From Terriglobales bacterium (lineage in GTDB: Bacteria > Acidobacteriota > Terriglobia > Terriglobales > Acidobacteriaceae), in assembly GCA_030038475.1 (NCBI GenBank), contig JASHOU010000162.1, positions 1-32,738 on the forward strand: DNA of 32,738 nucleotides. Direction: 5' to 3'. Of this stretch, positions 15,875 to 24,149 are shown one piece after another. The translations under genes and the position numbers were made by a program. The notes below the pieces were generated by a model, which made no database searches, was not told the origin of the DNA, and was given only the letters and a program-made list of their open reading frames with translations. Within the stretch, counting starts at the first letter, position 1. Every line of letters starts with the position of its first letter.

Positions 15875-17401
15875 ATGGAATTGAACGCAAACCCGTACAC
15901 CACGCTTTCGCCCACTCCGCGCGAACTGGCAGCCACGTTGTTTCGGCGTCCACGGCTCGTGGCCAGTTCTTTCGCGTTCTTGTTGCTGGCAACTATGCTG
16001 CTTGTACTTTTTTCGGCGCGCTATGAATCGCACTTCATGGTTTTGCTGCGGCGCGGCCGCTACGATCCGGTCGCTTCTTCGCAGCCCGCCAGTCCCATGG
16101 ATTTTACGCGTCCGGAGATTACCGAGGAGGAGCTGAATTCTGAAGTGGAACTTCTGCGCGACGAAGATCTGCTGAAGCAGGTCGTCAAACTGGTCCAAAT
16201 TGTCCCTCCCGACATTCCCGAGCCCGAACGCGCATCCGCGATCGAACATGCCGCCCGCAGGTTGTCGCGTCGGCTCGATGTCGATGCCCTGAAGAAGTCG
16301 AACCTTATCGACGTCACTTATAAAGACACCAGTCCAGAACAAGCGGCGCGCGTACTCGCGGCGCTCTCCACTCTCTACGTGCAAAGGCATACAACCCTGC
16401 AGCGGCCGCAAGGAGAAATTCAGTTCTTTGACCAGCAAACCGCGGCCTACGAACAGAAATTGCATCAATCCGAAGCCGATCTCGTGCGCTTTACTCGCGT
16501 CCGGGGCGTCGCTTCGGCGGCGTTGGAACGCGACATCGCGCTGCAGAAGCTGGGCGAAGCCGACGCAGCATATCGGCAAATCGACCAGGATCGCGTTGGA
16601 ACCGAGCGCCGCATTGCCTCGTTGCGAGAGCAGCTCAAGTCGTTTCCCTCGCGTTCAGTCACGCTGAACCACTGGTCCGACAATCCCATGGCATTGGAAA
16701 AAATGAAGACTCACCTGCTGGAGCTGCAACTCAAGCGCACCGAGCTTCTCACCCAATTCGAGCCATCGTATCGGCTGGTGCAGGAAGTGGATCAGCAGAT
16801 CGCACAAACGCAGGCGTCGATCACCGCCGAAGCGCTAACTCCGGTGCGAGATGAAACTACCGACAAGGATCCCAACTACGAATGGGCGCGCATGGAACTG
16901 GAGAAGGCGCAAGTGGAGTGGGATGGATTGCGGGCACGCCAATCCGCTGCCTCCGATCAGGCCGCATCCTTACGCGCAACGGCCCAGCAGTTGCAGTCTG
17001 ACTCGGTCGATCAGGGAGACCTGTTGCGCACAGCCAAGGCCGATGAAGACAACTACCTGCTTTACCTGCACAAACGCGAGGAGGCGCGCATCGGCGACGC
17101 GCTTGACGATCGCCACATCCTCAACGTCACCATCGTCGAACCCGTCGCAGCTCCGGCCCTGCCCAAGCATTCCATCTTCCTCTATTTCGTGTTGGCCTTC
17201 GCATTGGCCATGGTGTGCAGCATCGGCATTGCCTTCACCATGGAATATTTTGATCCAACCATCCGCACGCCTGCCGAAGCCCACAATCTGCTCGATGTTC
17301 CGGTGCTGGCCTGGCTGCCGGCGGCTGAGGTCGCGGCCAACGGTCCTTTTGTTTCCCAGATTGGCCGTTCCATTGGCCGTTCTGGGGTGGTGGAGCAATG
17401 A
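15875..17401 (+). CDS. Wzz/GumC-like polysaccharide co-polymerase
   Basis: This 508-residue inner-membrane protein has a membrane segment at about 26-48, a long periplasmic region rich in heptad-like helices (about 170-400, including a coiled coil over LKRTELLTQFEPSYRLVQEV), and a second membrane segment at about 432-455 followed by a short cytoplasmic tail. The N-terminal Wzz domain is recognisable (VLLRRGRYDPV, VELLRDEDLLKQVV, NLIDVTYKDTSPEQAARV). It would set chain length and link the exporter to synthesis. It has no fused kinase domain; the next gene, which overlaps by four bases (ATGA), encodes the kinase-like partner. ATG 15875 is preferred over a TTG eight codons earlier. A 12-bp repeat near the end encodes IGRS twice. 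Confidence 0.88.
   Translation: MELNANPYTTLSPTPRELAATLFRRPRLVASSFAFLLLATMLLVLFSARYESHFMVLLRRGRYDPVASSQPASPMDFTRPEITEEELNSEVELLRDEDLLKQVVKLVQIVPPDIPEPERASAIEHAARRLSRRLDVDALKKSNLIDVTYKDTSPEQAARVLAALSTLYVQRHTTLQRPQGEIQFFDQQTAAYEQKLHQSEADLVRFTRVRGVASAALERDIALQKLGEADAAYRQIDQDRVGTERRIASLREQLKSFPSRSVTLNHWSDNPMALEKMKTHLLELQLKRTELLTQFEPSYRLVQEVDQQIAQTQASITAEALTPVRDETTDKDPNYEWARMELEKAQVEWDGLRARQSAASDQAASLRATAQQLQSDSVDQGDLLRTAKADEDNYLLYLHKREEARIGDALDDRHILNVTIVEPVAAPALPKHSIFLYFVLAFALAMVCSIGIAFTMEYFDPTIRTPAEAHNLLDVPVLAWLPAAEVAANGPFVSQIGRSIGRSGVVEQ
17360..17383 (+). repeat. 12-bp in-frame tandem repeat (IGRS x2) in the Wzz-like gene
   Basis: ATTGGCCGTTCC is followed directly by ATTGGCCGTTCT. The pair encodes IGRS-IGRS in the cytoplasmic C-terminal tail of the co-polymerase, seventeen to eighteen bases before its stop codon. 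Confidence 0.7.
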
Positions 17402-18087
17402 ATATCCGACGCACACTGCTACTGGAGGCAGCGGCCGCCGGCGACGAGGCACGTCTGCCGGTCGGCGGGCACATCGAAAGCGGAGAAGTTTGTCCAGCGG
17501 CTTCACTTCACAACGAGCAGGTCCGTGCGCTGGTGCAGCAACTCTTCTTTCGGCACGCATCGGGACCGCTGCGCCACGTCGCCTTCGCTCCGATCGAAGC
17601 ATCCACTGCGACTGCCAGATTATGCCTTGAAGTCGCAACCACTCTGGCTGAGGAAGACCGCTACGACATCGGGCTGATCGACGCCAACTCCGGCCCTGAA
17701 CGCCTGCAAACCGAACTGCAGATCGCCTGCCCCAATCTTGTGCTGACAACCTGGCCGATCCAACCGCGTCTATGGATGGTCCCGCGCCAAACCTGGCTGC
17801 CCGACGCCTGCGCGCAGCGCATCACCGGGCAGAATTTATCGCGGTTGCGCGAACTCACCACGGAATTCGATTTTTCCATTTTGTGGTGTGCTCCGGTTTC
17901 CTGGCTCACGGCCGGCATCGGCCAATCCTGCGATGGCCTGGTGCTGGTGCTCACCGCCAACAAAACCAGGCGCCTGGTTGCCGCCCAAGTCAAGGATCAA
18001 CTCGGCAAGGCGCAAGTTGCGCTGCTCGGCACGGTTCTCGCCGAGCGCCGTTTTCCCGTGCCGCAAGGCCTCTACCGAAATCTGTGA
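17398..18087 (+). CDS. BY-kinase/CpsD-like protein lacking Walker motifs
   Basis: This 229-residue protein aligns by eye with the cytoplasmic ATPase of bacterial tyrosine kinases (CpsD/CapB/Wzc C-terminal domain), but its catalytic motifs are gone. The P-loop position reads IEASTATA (66-73) with no GK[ST]. Walker A' survives only as LIDAN (93-97), and Walker B reads ILWCAP (161-166) instead of IIDTPP. The last third keeps the family pattern (CDGLVLVLTANKTRRLVAAQ, LLGTVLAERR). The C-terminus lacks a tyrosine cluster; one Tyr is present in GLYRNL. It likely acts as a non-catalytic partner of the overlapping Wzz-like protein rather than a kinase. Its start overlaps the previous stop (ATGA), indicating coupled translation. 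Confidence 0.75.
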   Translation: MNIRRTLLLEAAAAGDEARLPVGGHIESGEVCPAASLHNEQVRALVQQLFFRHASGPLRHVAFAPIEASTATARLCLEVATTLAEEDRYDIGLIDANSGPERLQTELQIACPNLVLTTWPIQPRLWMVPRQTWLPDACAQRITGQNLSRLRELTTEFDFSILWCAPVSWLTAGIGQSCDGLVLVLTANKTRRLVAAQVKDQLGKAQVALLGTVLAERRFPVPQGLYRNL

Positions 18088-18092
18088 AGCCG

Positions 18093-19712
18093 ATGAGCGA
18101 ATTGAGCACAAACCGGCTCTGGGACGCCGCACCTCTCGATGCCCCTTCGCAGTTTGCCCGCATGATTCCCGGTGCATCTGTCACGGACTGGCCCAGGGCT
18201 TCGTTAACCACGCCCGTTACCGGTCGCGTCGCTCCTACCTGCCCTGAGAATGCGATCGATGATGCGCCACGAAACATAACAGCACAGATGCCGCTCCGCC
18301 AACGCGCCAACCGAAACTCCAATTCCAATTTCACTTTCAAAGACCGATTACTGCTTCGGTCGGCGACAGTCGATTTGCTCGTTCTCATAGTCGTATGGGG
18401 CGCGTCGTCATTCCTCTTCCCAGCCTGGGGTTTGCCATGGTCTTCTTTGCCTGTTTTTGCCGCTCTGGTCATCCTGTTCGGTTTTTCGGAAGGACTGTAC
18501 AGATCCAGGGTCGATTTACCCCGGGCTGCGATCACCCCAACCCTCGAGCGCTCAACTCTGTTCGCGATGGCGTTACTCCTTATCGCCCAATGGGACAAGA
18601 TACGTCTGCTAGCGGCGGTCACCATATTCGCCGGTAGCCTGAGCGGCCTCATTTTGTGGCGCCGACTGCGCTTTTTCGCGGCCAGACAAACTCACCGCGA
18701 AGGCGAACTGCGCAAGATTCTCATCGTCGGCGCCGGCCCGATCGCCCACTCCATCGCTCGGACGCTGCGCAACGAGCCGCTCAATCCGGATCGCGCCATC
18801 GTCCGCGGATTTGTGGACGATGATCTGCCGCTCTCGCCCACAGTGCTGGGGCGAATCGCGGATCTCGACTGGCTCGCCCGCTCCGAATTCATCGACGAAG
18901 TCATTCTCGCCTTACCCGGCCAGCCTAACCAGACGCGGGAAGCGGCCGAAATCGCGTACCGCAATCACCTCGATATCCGCGCCGTACCTGATCTGCCCGC
19001 GGGACCCTGGTGCGAATCATCGTCCGGACCATCGTGCGAACCATGGTGCGACTCTGGAATCGATCACATTGGAGAAGTTCCGGTGATAACCCTTCACTGC
19101 GAATCGGTGCCGAACACGGCTCTGTTTCTGAAGCGTTTGCTGGATATCGGCGGAGCGGCAATTGGCCTGTTGCTGGCCGCTCCTCTGATGGCGCTCATCG
19201 CCATTCTCATTCGGCTCGATTCAGCCGGCCCGGCGATCTACTGCGCTGAGCGCAGCGGAGTTAAAGGCTGTCGTTTCCGCTGCTACAAGTTCCGTTCCAT
19301 GGTAACGAACGCCGAACATCTCAAAGAAGAATTGCGCGACCGCAACCAGCGCGAAGGCCCGATTTTCAAAATCAGCGACGACCCGAGAATCACGCGTATC
19401 GGCCGCATTCTGCGCCGCTACAGTCTCGACGAACTCCCGCAACTTTGGAACGTGCTGCGCGGAGAGATGAGCCTGGTCGGGCCAAGGCCCCATCCTGTCG
19501 ACGAGGTCAACCATTATGAGCTTCACCACTATCGCCGGCTTGATGTGAAGCCGGGCATCACCGGCCTTTGGCAAATTACCGCGCGCGATTGCCCATCGTT
19601 CGAGCTCAACATGCACCTCGATCTCACCTACATCGAGAACTGGAGCCTGCGCCTCGACCTGCGCATACTCGCGAGCACCGTTCGTGTGCTCTTCGCACCC
19701 GAGGGAGCCTGA
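18093..19712 (+). CDS. Undecaprenyl-phosphate glycosylphosphotransferase (WcaJ/EpsE-like)
   Basis: This 539-residue polyprenol glycosylphosphotransferase should transfer a sugar-1-phosphate to undecaprenyl phosphate, priming repeat-unit synthesis at the inner membrane. After a variable hydrophilic N-terminus (1-85) come about four membrane segments (90-190), a NAD-binding-like CoA_binding domain (KILIVGAGPIAHSIARTLRN) and the catalytic bacterial sugar transferase domain from about residue 345. The latter contains KRLLDIGGA, the re-entrant hydrophobic helix, YKFRSM, FKISDDPRITRIGRILRRYS, LDELPQLWNVLRGEMSLVGP and KPGITGLWQ. I chose ATG 18093, five bases after the previous stop; the longer upstream frame overlaps the preceding gene and is Arg/His-rich shadow sequence. 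An odd 12-bp array encodes a Cys/Ser-rich insert at residues 306-321. Confidence 0.92.
   Translation: MSELSTNRLWDAAPLDAPSQFARMIPGASVTDWPRASLTTPVTGRVAPTCPENAIDDAPRNITAQMPLRQRANRNSNSNFTFKDRLLLRSATVDLLVLIVVWGASSFLFPAWGLPWSSLPVFAALVILFGFSEGLYRSRVDLPRAAITPTLERSTLFAMALLLIAQWDKIRLLAAVTIFAGSLSGLILWRRLRFFAARQTHREGELRKILIVGAGPIAHSIARTLRNEPLNPDRAIVRGFVDDDLPLSPTVLGRIADLDWLARSEFIDEVILALPGQPNQTREAAEIAYRNHLDIRAVPDLPAGPWCESSSGPSCEPWCDSGIDHIGEVPVITLHCESVPNTALFLKRLLDIGGAAIGLLLAAPLMALIAILIRLDSAGPAIYCAERSGVKGCRFRCYKFRSMVTNAEHLKEELRDRNQREGPIFKISDDPRITRIGRILRRYSLDELPQLWNVLRGEMSLVGPRPHPVDEVNHYELHHYRRLDVKPGITGLWQITARDCPSFELNMHLDLTYIENWSLRLDLRILASTVRVLFAPEGA
19008..19055 (+). repeat. 12-bp in-frame tandem array (tetrapeptide x4) in the glycosylphosphotransferase gene
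   Basis: Units ATCGTCCGGACC, ATCGTGCGAACC and ATGGTGCGACTC follow a first diverged CTGGTGCGAATC. In the coding frame this gives WCES, SSGP, SCEP, WCDS (residues 306-321), a Cys/Ser-rich insert between the nucleotide-binding-like domain and the catalytic domain. Confidence 0.75.
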
Positions 19713-19720
19713 ATCTCGCC

Positions 19721-21091
19721 ATGAGCACTCACGCCATCGCCACCCAGGCCAGCGGCGGTCAAACAATGCCCGGCGGTACCGTGAGCTGGGACGACGGCAA
19801 TAATCTGCTTTGGCGCGTCGCTGGCCTGGTGCTTCGCCCGCTGCACCTGGGACTCGCTTTTCCCTCGATCCTCTACGTGGCCGCGATGACGGTTTTCCTG
19901 TTTCGGCCGCCAGACCTGTTTTCGTATTACGCAGACCGCATCGCCTTCGCCGTTCTGGTCTTTTTTGTCGCGCTACGCGCAATGGCGTTGCGCGACAAGC
20001 TCCCATTCAGTGCCGGACTTACTTTGCCAATGATCGCTCTGGCCGGCCTGGCCGCATTCCGCGCGCTTCGTGAGCCTTTCGATCCGCAAATCTGGAGCAT
20101 CATCGCGAGCAAATATATTGTGCCCTTTGCCCTCTTTCATATTGCCGTGCTTGTGTTTCGCGGAACATCGCAGAGAAAACATTTCGAAATATTCGTCATC
20201 CTCTCGCTCACCTACCTTATCTTCATCGCCATTGCCTTTCTTGCCGAAGCGCGCTGGCTGATTTATCCGCGTTTTATTCTCGATGAAAGCCTCGGTTTCC
20301 ATCCCGATCGCGCGCGCGGACCGTTCCTGCAAGCCGTTGCCAACGGCGTCTCGCTAAACATCCTCGGGATTCTTGTTTTTGCGTTCGCGCAGAAACGCAA
20401 ACTGGTGGCCGGTTTGCTCTGGCTCGCGCTGCCGCTCGCCGTGCTCGCCACTATGACGCGTGCGGTTTGGATCGCATTTTCCTTGTCCACCGTCGTTCTT
20501 GGTTTTCGGCTGGTTCAGGGATGTCTGCTGGCGCTCTGCACTCTGTTGGCAATTGCCGGATTGCTCGCGGGCTTTGCCATTGGCATGAGCAACCATTCGC
20601 TCAAGAGCACGCTTTGGGACCGCACCGGTGAGCGCGGTCCGGTTGATGCGCGTCTCGCCGTCTATGAAGCTGGCTGGGCGATGTTCAAGGAAAAACCCTT
20701 CACCGGCTGGTCGGCAGGCGGCATGTATTCCGAGCTTGCCCGCCGCATGGAGGGTTACCACCTCCGCACCTTCTACGTGCATAACACTTACCTCGCCCTG
20801 CTGGTGGAGTTTGGCGTGCCTGGCCTTGCCCTTTACTGCATTCTTTTCTTCAATCTTTTCCGGCTCTCCTGGCACGCTCCACCGGGCGAGCGCGGACCAG
20901 TCGCCGCCCTGCGGAAGGTTTGGCCCGTCTTGCTCAGTGTTTATCTATTCAACGCCTTCTTCGTGGATATGGCGTACCAGTTTGTCATTGGACTGCTGTT
21001 CACCGTCGCCGGGATGCTCTATGCGTCAAACGATGCAGCCGCCCACGCTCGAGACGTTCACGCACCGAACGTTCACGCACAAAGTGTCTAA
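19721..21091 (+). CDS. Wzy/O-antigen-ligase-like polytopic membrane protein
   Basis: This 456-residue inner-membrane protein has about eleven hydrophobic segments from residue 38 on. The O-antigen ligase/polymerase signature loop lies between late segments: AVYEAGWAMFKEKPFTGWSAGG, then TFYVHNTYLALLVEFGVPGLALY with the expected His-Asn-Thr-Tyr. By context (after the priming transferase, before a glycosyltransferase and rml genes) it is the likely polymerase of the exopolysaccharide repeat unit; a ligase role cannot be excluded from sequence. I chose ATG 19721, nine bases after the previous stop with GAGGGAG upstream; the open frame before it overlaps the previous gene. The C-terminal tail holds a 15-bp tandem array encoding Ala/His-rich pentapeptides. 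Confidence 0.85.
   Translation: MSTHAIATQASGGQTMPGGTVSWDDGNNLLWRVAGLVLRPLHLGLAFPSILYVAAMTVFLFRPPDLFSYYADRIAFAVLVFFVALRAMALRDKLPFSAGLTLPMIALAGLAAFRALREPFDPQIWSIIASKYIVPFALFHIAVLVFRGTSQRKHFEIFVILSLTYLIFIAIAFLAEARWLIYPRFILDESLGFHPDRARGPFLQAVANGVSLNILGILVFAFAQKRKLVAGLLWLALPLAVLATMTRAVWIAFSLSTVVLGFRLVQGCLLALCTLLAIAGLLAGFAIGMSNHSLKSTLWDRTGERGPVDARLAVYEAGWAMFKEKPFTGWSAGGMYSELARRMEGYHLRTFYVHNTYLALLVEFGVPGLALYCILFFNLFRLSWHAPPGERGPVAALRKVWPVLLSVYLFNAFFVDMAYQFVIGLLFTVAGMLYASNDAAAHARDVHAPNVHAQSV
21035..21079 (+). repeat. 15-bp in-frame tandem array (pentapeptide x3) in the Wzy-like gene
   Basis: Codon-phased units GCAGCCGCCCACGCT, CGAGACGTTCACGCA and CCGAACGTTCACGCA encode AAAHA, RDVHA and PNVHA at residues 439-453, three residues before the C-terminus. 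Confidence 0.75.
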
Positions 21092-21103
21092 GGAATCCGT
21101 CGC

Positions 21104-22870
21104 ATGACCACCGTCGCCTATATCGCTAACGAGTTCCCGTCGCCACTCGAGCCTTATGTGATGGATGAAATCGCCGAACTGCGCCGCTCGAACGTGCAGG
21201 TAATTTGTTGCAGCGGCAAGCGGGTCTCACCGAACGACCTCAGCCTAGCCGAACGCGCTTTCTGGAAAGAAACCCACTACTTTCAGCCGCTTTCAGATGA
21301 CCAACTGAGGGGCGCGGCTCGCCGGCTCGCTCGTGATCGTCGGGCATTATGGCAGCTGCTGCGGCCGATCGCGTCCGACGGCGGAGCTTCCATCAGCCGC
21401 CACATTCGCACTCTCGGCCACACGGTTATGGGCGCCACGCTGGCTGAGCAACTGGCTCCGCTTGAAGTCGAGCACATCCACGCCCATCACGGCTACTTCG
21501 CCTCATGGATGGCTTTAACCGCCGCCCGTCTGCTCGGAATCGGTTTCAGCTTGACCCTGCATGGCTCCGACTTGCTGCAACGCGCAGATTTGCTCTCGGC
21601 TAAGCTGCGCGCTTGCGAGTTCTGCGTTACCGTCTCCGATTACAACCGCAGATACATCTTGCGTAACTATCCTGAAATTCCCGCAGAAAAAATTGTCGTG
21701 CAAAGGCTGGGAGTTGATGGCGCGCATTCGCGGCCCACGGCCGTCCCGGTCGTCGAGGCCGACCACCGCCGTTTCTGTCTGCTTGCCGTTGGACGCCTGC
21801 ATCGCGTCAAGGATTACCGCTTTCTCATCCAGGCCTGCGCCGAACTTCGAAGCCGTGGTCTTGATTTGCTCTGCTGGATCGTCGGGGAAGGTCCTGAACG
21901 CCGGGCTCTCGAGCACCAGATCGCGGCATTAGGTCTCGAAAAACGTGTCACCGTGCAGGGTCTTGACTGGCAACGCGCCAAATGGGGATGGATGGCGTCG
22001 CGCATATTGCACTGGGGAGAAGCGGCTGCTGTTCGCGCGCCCAATGCCACCATGGTCGTCTCACGCACCTTGCAGAAGCACTTTCGCCAGCAGCATAAGC
22101 GGGATACCGTCTACGTGCCGAACGGAGCCACTCCGGTTCTGCGGCGCCCGGGTCGGCAATTGCTCGAATGGGATCTTGTCCCCGATAACTACATACTGTT
22201 CTTAGGCAGGTTTTCCCCGGAGAAGAACTGCCATCTTCTGATCGATGCTTTCAAAAATCAGGCATTCGAAAAGCTGGCCTTCGAGAATCAGGCCTTCGAA
22301 AATCGAGCCATCGAAAAGCTCGACACCAGCATGAAGCTGGTGCTCGCCGGCGGTTCCAATGGTGCTTCGAGCCATTCCGACGCTTACGCCGAGAGCCTGC
22401 GCCGTCACGCTTCCGACCGGATTCGATTTCTACCCTGGGTAAGTGGAAGCGATCTCGAAGAACTTCTCGCCAATGCCGCGCTCTTTGTGCTTCCATCCGA
22501 ACTTGAAGGCCTGTCTTTGGCTTTGCTCGATGCCATGGCGGCAGGAGTCTGCGTGCTGACCAGCGATATTCCCGAAAATAAAGAGGTAGTTGAGAACGCC
22601 GGCTACACTTTTTGCAGCGGCGATCAGGCCGATCTTGAGCGCATGTTGCACGTCCTCATCCACAATCCCGAGCTTCGCCGCCAGTCCGCGGCACGCGCAC
22701 GCAGGCGCATCGATGGTCAGTATCTGTGGCCGGCAATCGCCCGCTCCATCGAAGCAACGTATTACGACGTGTTGGGCTGGAGCCGAAACGAGGAACGGGC
22801 CGAGAAAGAAATCCCTGTTGGTGTTTCTGCCATCGCGACGGCGCCGCTGCGTCAAATCCCATCCGCCTGA
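21104..22870 (+). CDS. Chimeric GT4 glycosyltransferase
   Basis: At 588 residues this is much longer than a usual GT-B enzyme of about 350-420. Residues 1-285 read as one GT4: N-domain with [36 protein letters not shown] and [14 protein letters not shown], then the start of its C-domain ([42 protein letters not shown]). At about 281-287 the text switches to the middle of a second GT4 type: [32 protein letters not shown] complete second C-domain follows: [20 protein letters not shown] and [14 protein letters not shown] with the E-x7-D/E donor-binding pair (Glu468, Asp476). The first enzyme's donor-site half and the second's acceptor half are missing. A pentapeptide array interrupts the second C-domain. 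Start ATG 21104 has AAGGA upstream. Donor and acceptor are unknown, and activity is uncertain. Confidence 0.85.
   Translation: MTTVAYIANEFPSPLEPYVMDEIAELRRSNVQVICCSGKRVSPNDLSLAERAFWKETHYFQPLSDDQLRGAARRLARDRRALWQLLRPIASDGGASISRHIRTLGHTVMGATLAEQLAPLEVEHIHAHHGYFASWMALTAARLLGIGFSLTLHGSDLLQRADLLSAKLRACEFCVTVSDYNRRYILRNYPEIPAEKIVVQRLGVDGAHSRPTAVPVVEADHRRFCLLAVGRLHRVKDYRFLIQACAELRSRGLDLLCWIVGEGPERRALEHQIAALGLEKRVTVQGLDWQRAKWGWMASRILHWGEAAAVRAPNATMVVSRTLQKHFRQQHKRDTVYVPNGATPVLRRPGRQLLEWDLVPDNYILFLGRFSPEKNCHLLIDAFKNQAFEKLAFENQAFENRAIEKLDTSMKLVLAGGSNGASSHSDAYAESLRRHASDRIRFLPWVSGSDLEELLANAALFVLPSELEGLSLALLDAMAAGVCVLTSDIPENKEVVENAGYTFCSGDQADLERMLHVLIHNPELRRQSAARARRRIDGQYLWPAIARSIEATYYDVLGWSRNEERAEKEIPVGVSAIATAPLRQIPSA
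22256..22315 (+). repeat. 15-bp in-frame tandem array (pentapeptide x4) in the GT4 gene
   Basis: Four codon-phased 15-bp units encode [15 protein letters not shown] and NRAIE (residues 385-404), followed by a partial KL. The array sits directly after LLIDAFK in the nucleotide-sugar-binding domain, where related enzymes continue straight into the next strand (MKLVLAGG). Confidence 0.85.
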
Positions 22871-22986
22871 CGGGCACACTGAGCTGCGAATACCCGGCCT
22901 TGGCCGTCAAGACGCGATTTCGCGCCCGGCACTCATTGCGATTAGAATCGGAGCGCGGCATATTTGTGCGCCGCTCCATATCTGGC

Positions 22987-24102
22987 ATGGAAGATCTCAT
23001 CTTCGTTACCGGCGGCGCAGGTTTCATCGGCTCGAATTTCATTTTGCAATGGTTCGCCGCAGAAAAGTTTGCGGCAAAAGAGATTGGCGCAAAGGACGCT
23101 CGCACGCGCATCCTGAATTTCGACAAGCTGACCTACGCCGGCAATCTTAGCAATCTGCGCTCCGTCGAAGCCCATCCGCGCTATCGTTTCGAGCGTGGCG
23201 ACATTGTCGACCGGGATTGTGTTCGCGAGTTGCTGCGGCGCGAGCGGCCGCGAGCCATCGTTCACTTCGCCGCTGAAAGCCACGTCGACCGCTCCATCCA
23301 CGGGCCCGATGATTTCATCCGCACCAACGTCAACGGCACTTTCAGCCTGCTCGAGGAAGCGCGAGCCTATTGGTCGGAGCTTTCCGAGAACGACCGCGAA
23401 TCGTTTCGTTTCCTACATGTCTCGACCGACGAAGTCTATGGATCGCTCGGCCCGGCCAGTCCCGCCTTCACCGAGACCACTCCCTATTCGCCCAACAGCC
23501 CATACTCGGCTTCGAAGGCAGCGTCCGATCATCTGGTTCGCGCCTATCGCCATACTTACGGTCTTCCCGTGCTGACGACAAACTGCTCCAATAACTATGG
23601 CCCATACCAGTTTCCCGAAAAATTAATTCCACTCATGATTCTGAACGCTTGCGCAGGCAAGCCTCTGCCCGTGTATGGCGATGGCGAAAACGTTCGCGAC
23701 TGGCTCTATGTTGAAGATCACTGCCACGCGATCCGCACTGTGCTTGCCGATGGCCGCCCCGGTGAGACCTACAACATTGGCGGGCGCAGCGAAAAGAAGA
23801 ATCTCGAAATTGTTGGCGCCATTTGTGCTTTGCTCGACGAACTGCGGCCCGGCGATCCCGTCGTTCCGCATAGCAAGTTGATCACTTTCGTCAAGGATCG
23901 TCCCGGCCACGACCGACGTTACGCAATGGATGCGAGCAAGATCGAGCGCGAACTGGACTGGCACCCGAAGGAAACATTTGAAAGCGGCATCCGCAAGACT
24001 GTCCGCTGGTATCTTGAACACGAAGACTGGGTGCGCGAGGTGGCCAGCGGCAGCTATCGTCAATGGATGGCGAAGCACTATGCCACTGAGCGCGGGCGCT
24101 GA
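22987..24102 (+). CDS. rmlB: dTDP-glucose 4,6-dehydratase RmlB
   Basis: RmlB converts dTDP-glucose to dTDP-4-keto-6-deoxyglucose, the second step of dTDP-rhamnose synthesis, using bound NAD+. The 371-residue extended SDR shows [12 protein letters not shown] at 8-18, [21 protein letters not shown], the catalytic [14 protein letters not shown] (YxxxK), [18 protein letters not shown] and [15 protein letters not shown] chose ATG 22987 because it starts the Rossmann strand at once; the longer upstream frame overlaps the GT4 gene. Odd: an insertion at residues 23-37 made of three 15-bp repeats lies between the NAD-binding glycine motif and the next strand ([13 protein letters not shown]). It precedes rmlA by 47 bp. 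Confidence 0.95.
   Translation: MEDLIFVTGGAGFIGSNFILQWFAAEKFAAKEIGAKDARTRILNFDKLTYAGNLSNLRSVEAHPRYRFERGDIVDRDCVRELLRRERPRAIVHFAAESHVDRSIHGPDDFIRTNVNGTFSLLEEARAYWSELSENDRESFRFLHVSTDEVYGSLGPASPAFTETTPYSPNSPYSASKAASDHLVRAYRHTYGLPVLTTNCSNNYGPYQFPEKLIPLMILNACAGKPLPVYGDGENVRDWLYVEDHCHAIRTVLADGRPGETYNIGGRSEKKNLEIVGAICALLDELRPGDPVVPHSKLITFVKDRPGHDRRYAMDASKIERELDWHPKETFESGIRKTVRWYLEHEDWVREVASGSYRQWMAKHYATERGR
23053..23097 (+). repeat. 15-bp in-frame tandem array (pentapeptide x3) in rmlB
   Basis: TTCGCCGCAGAAAAG, TTTGCGGCAAAAGAG and ATTGGCGCAAAGGAC encode [10 protein letters not shown] and IGAKD at residues 23-37 of RmlB. They lengthen the first helix and loop of the NAD-binding fold. Confidence 0.8.
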
Positions 24103-24149
24103 GAACTGAAGTTCAGAAGTGAAGCTGAGAGCGGAAACCGAAACTCGAT

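Noticed and set aside
22905-22975. Hairpin terminator between the GT4 gene and rmlB
   Set aside because: GGAGCG and CGCTCC can pair but the inner bases mismatch and there is no T tract. The rml genes are more likely co-transcribed.
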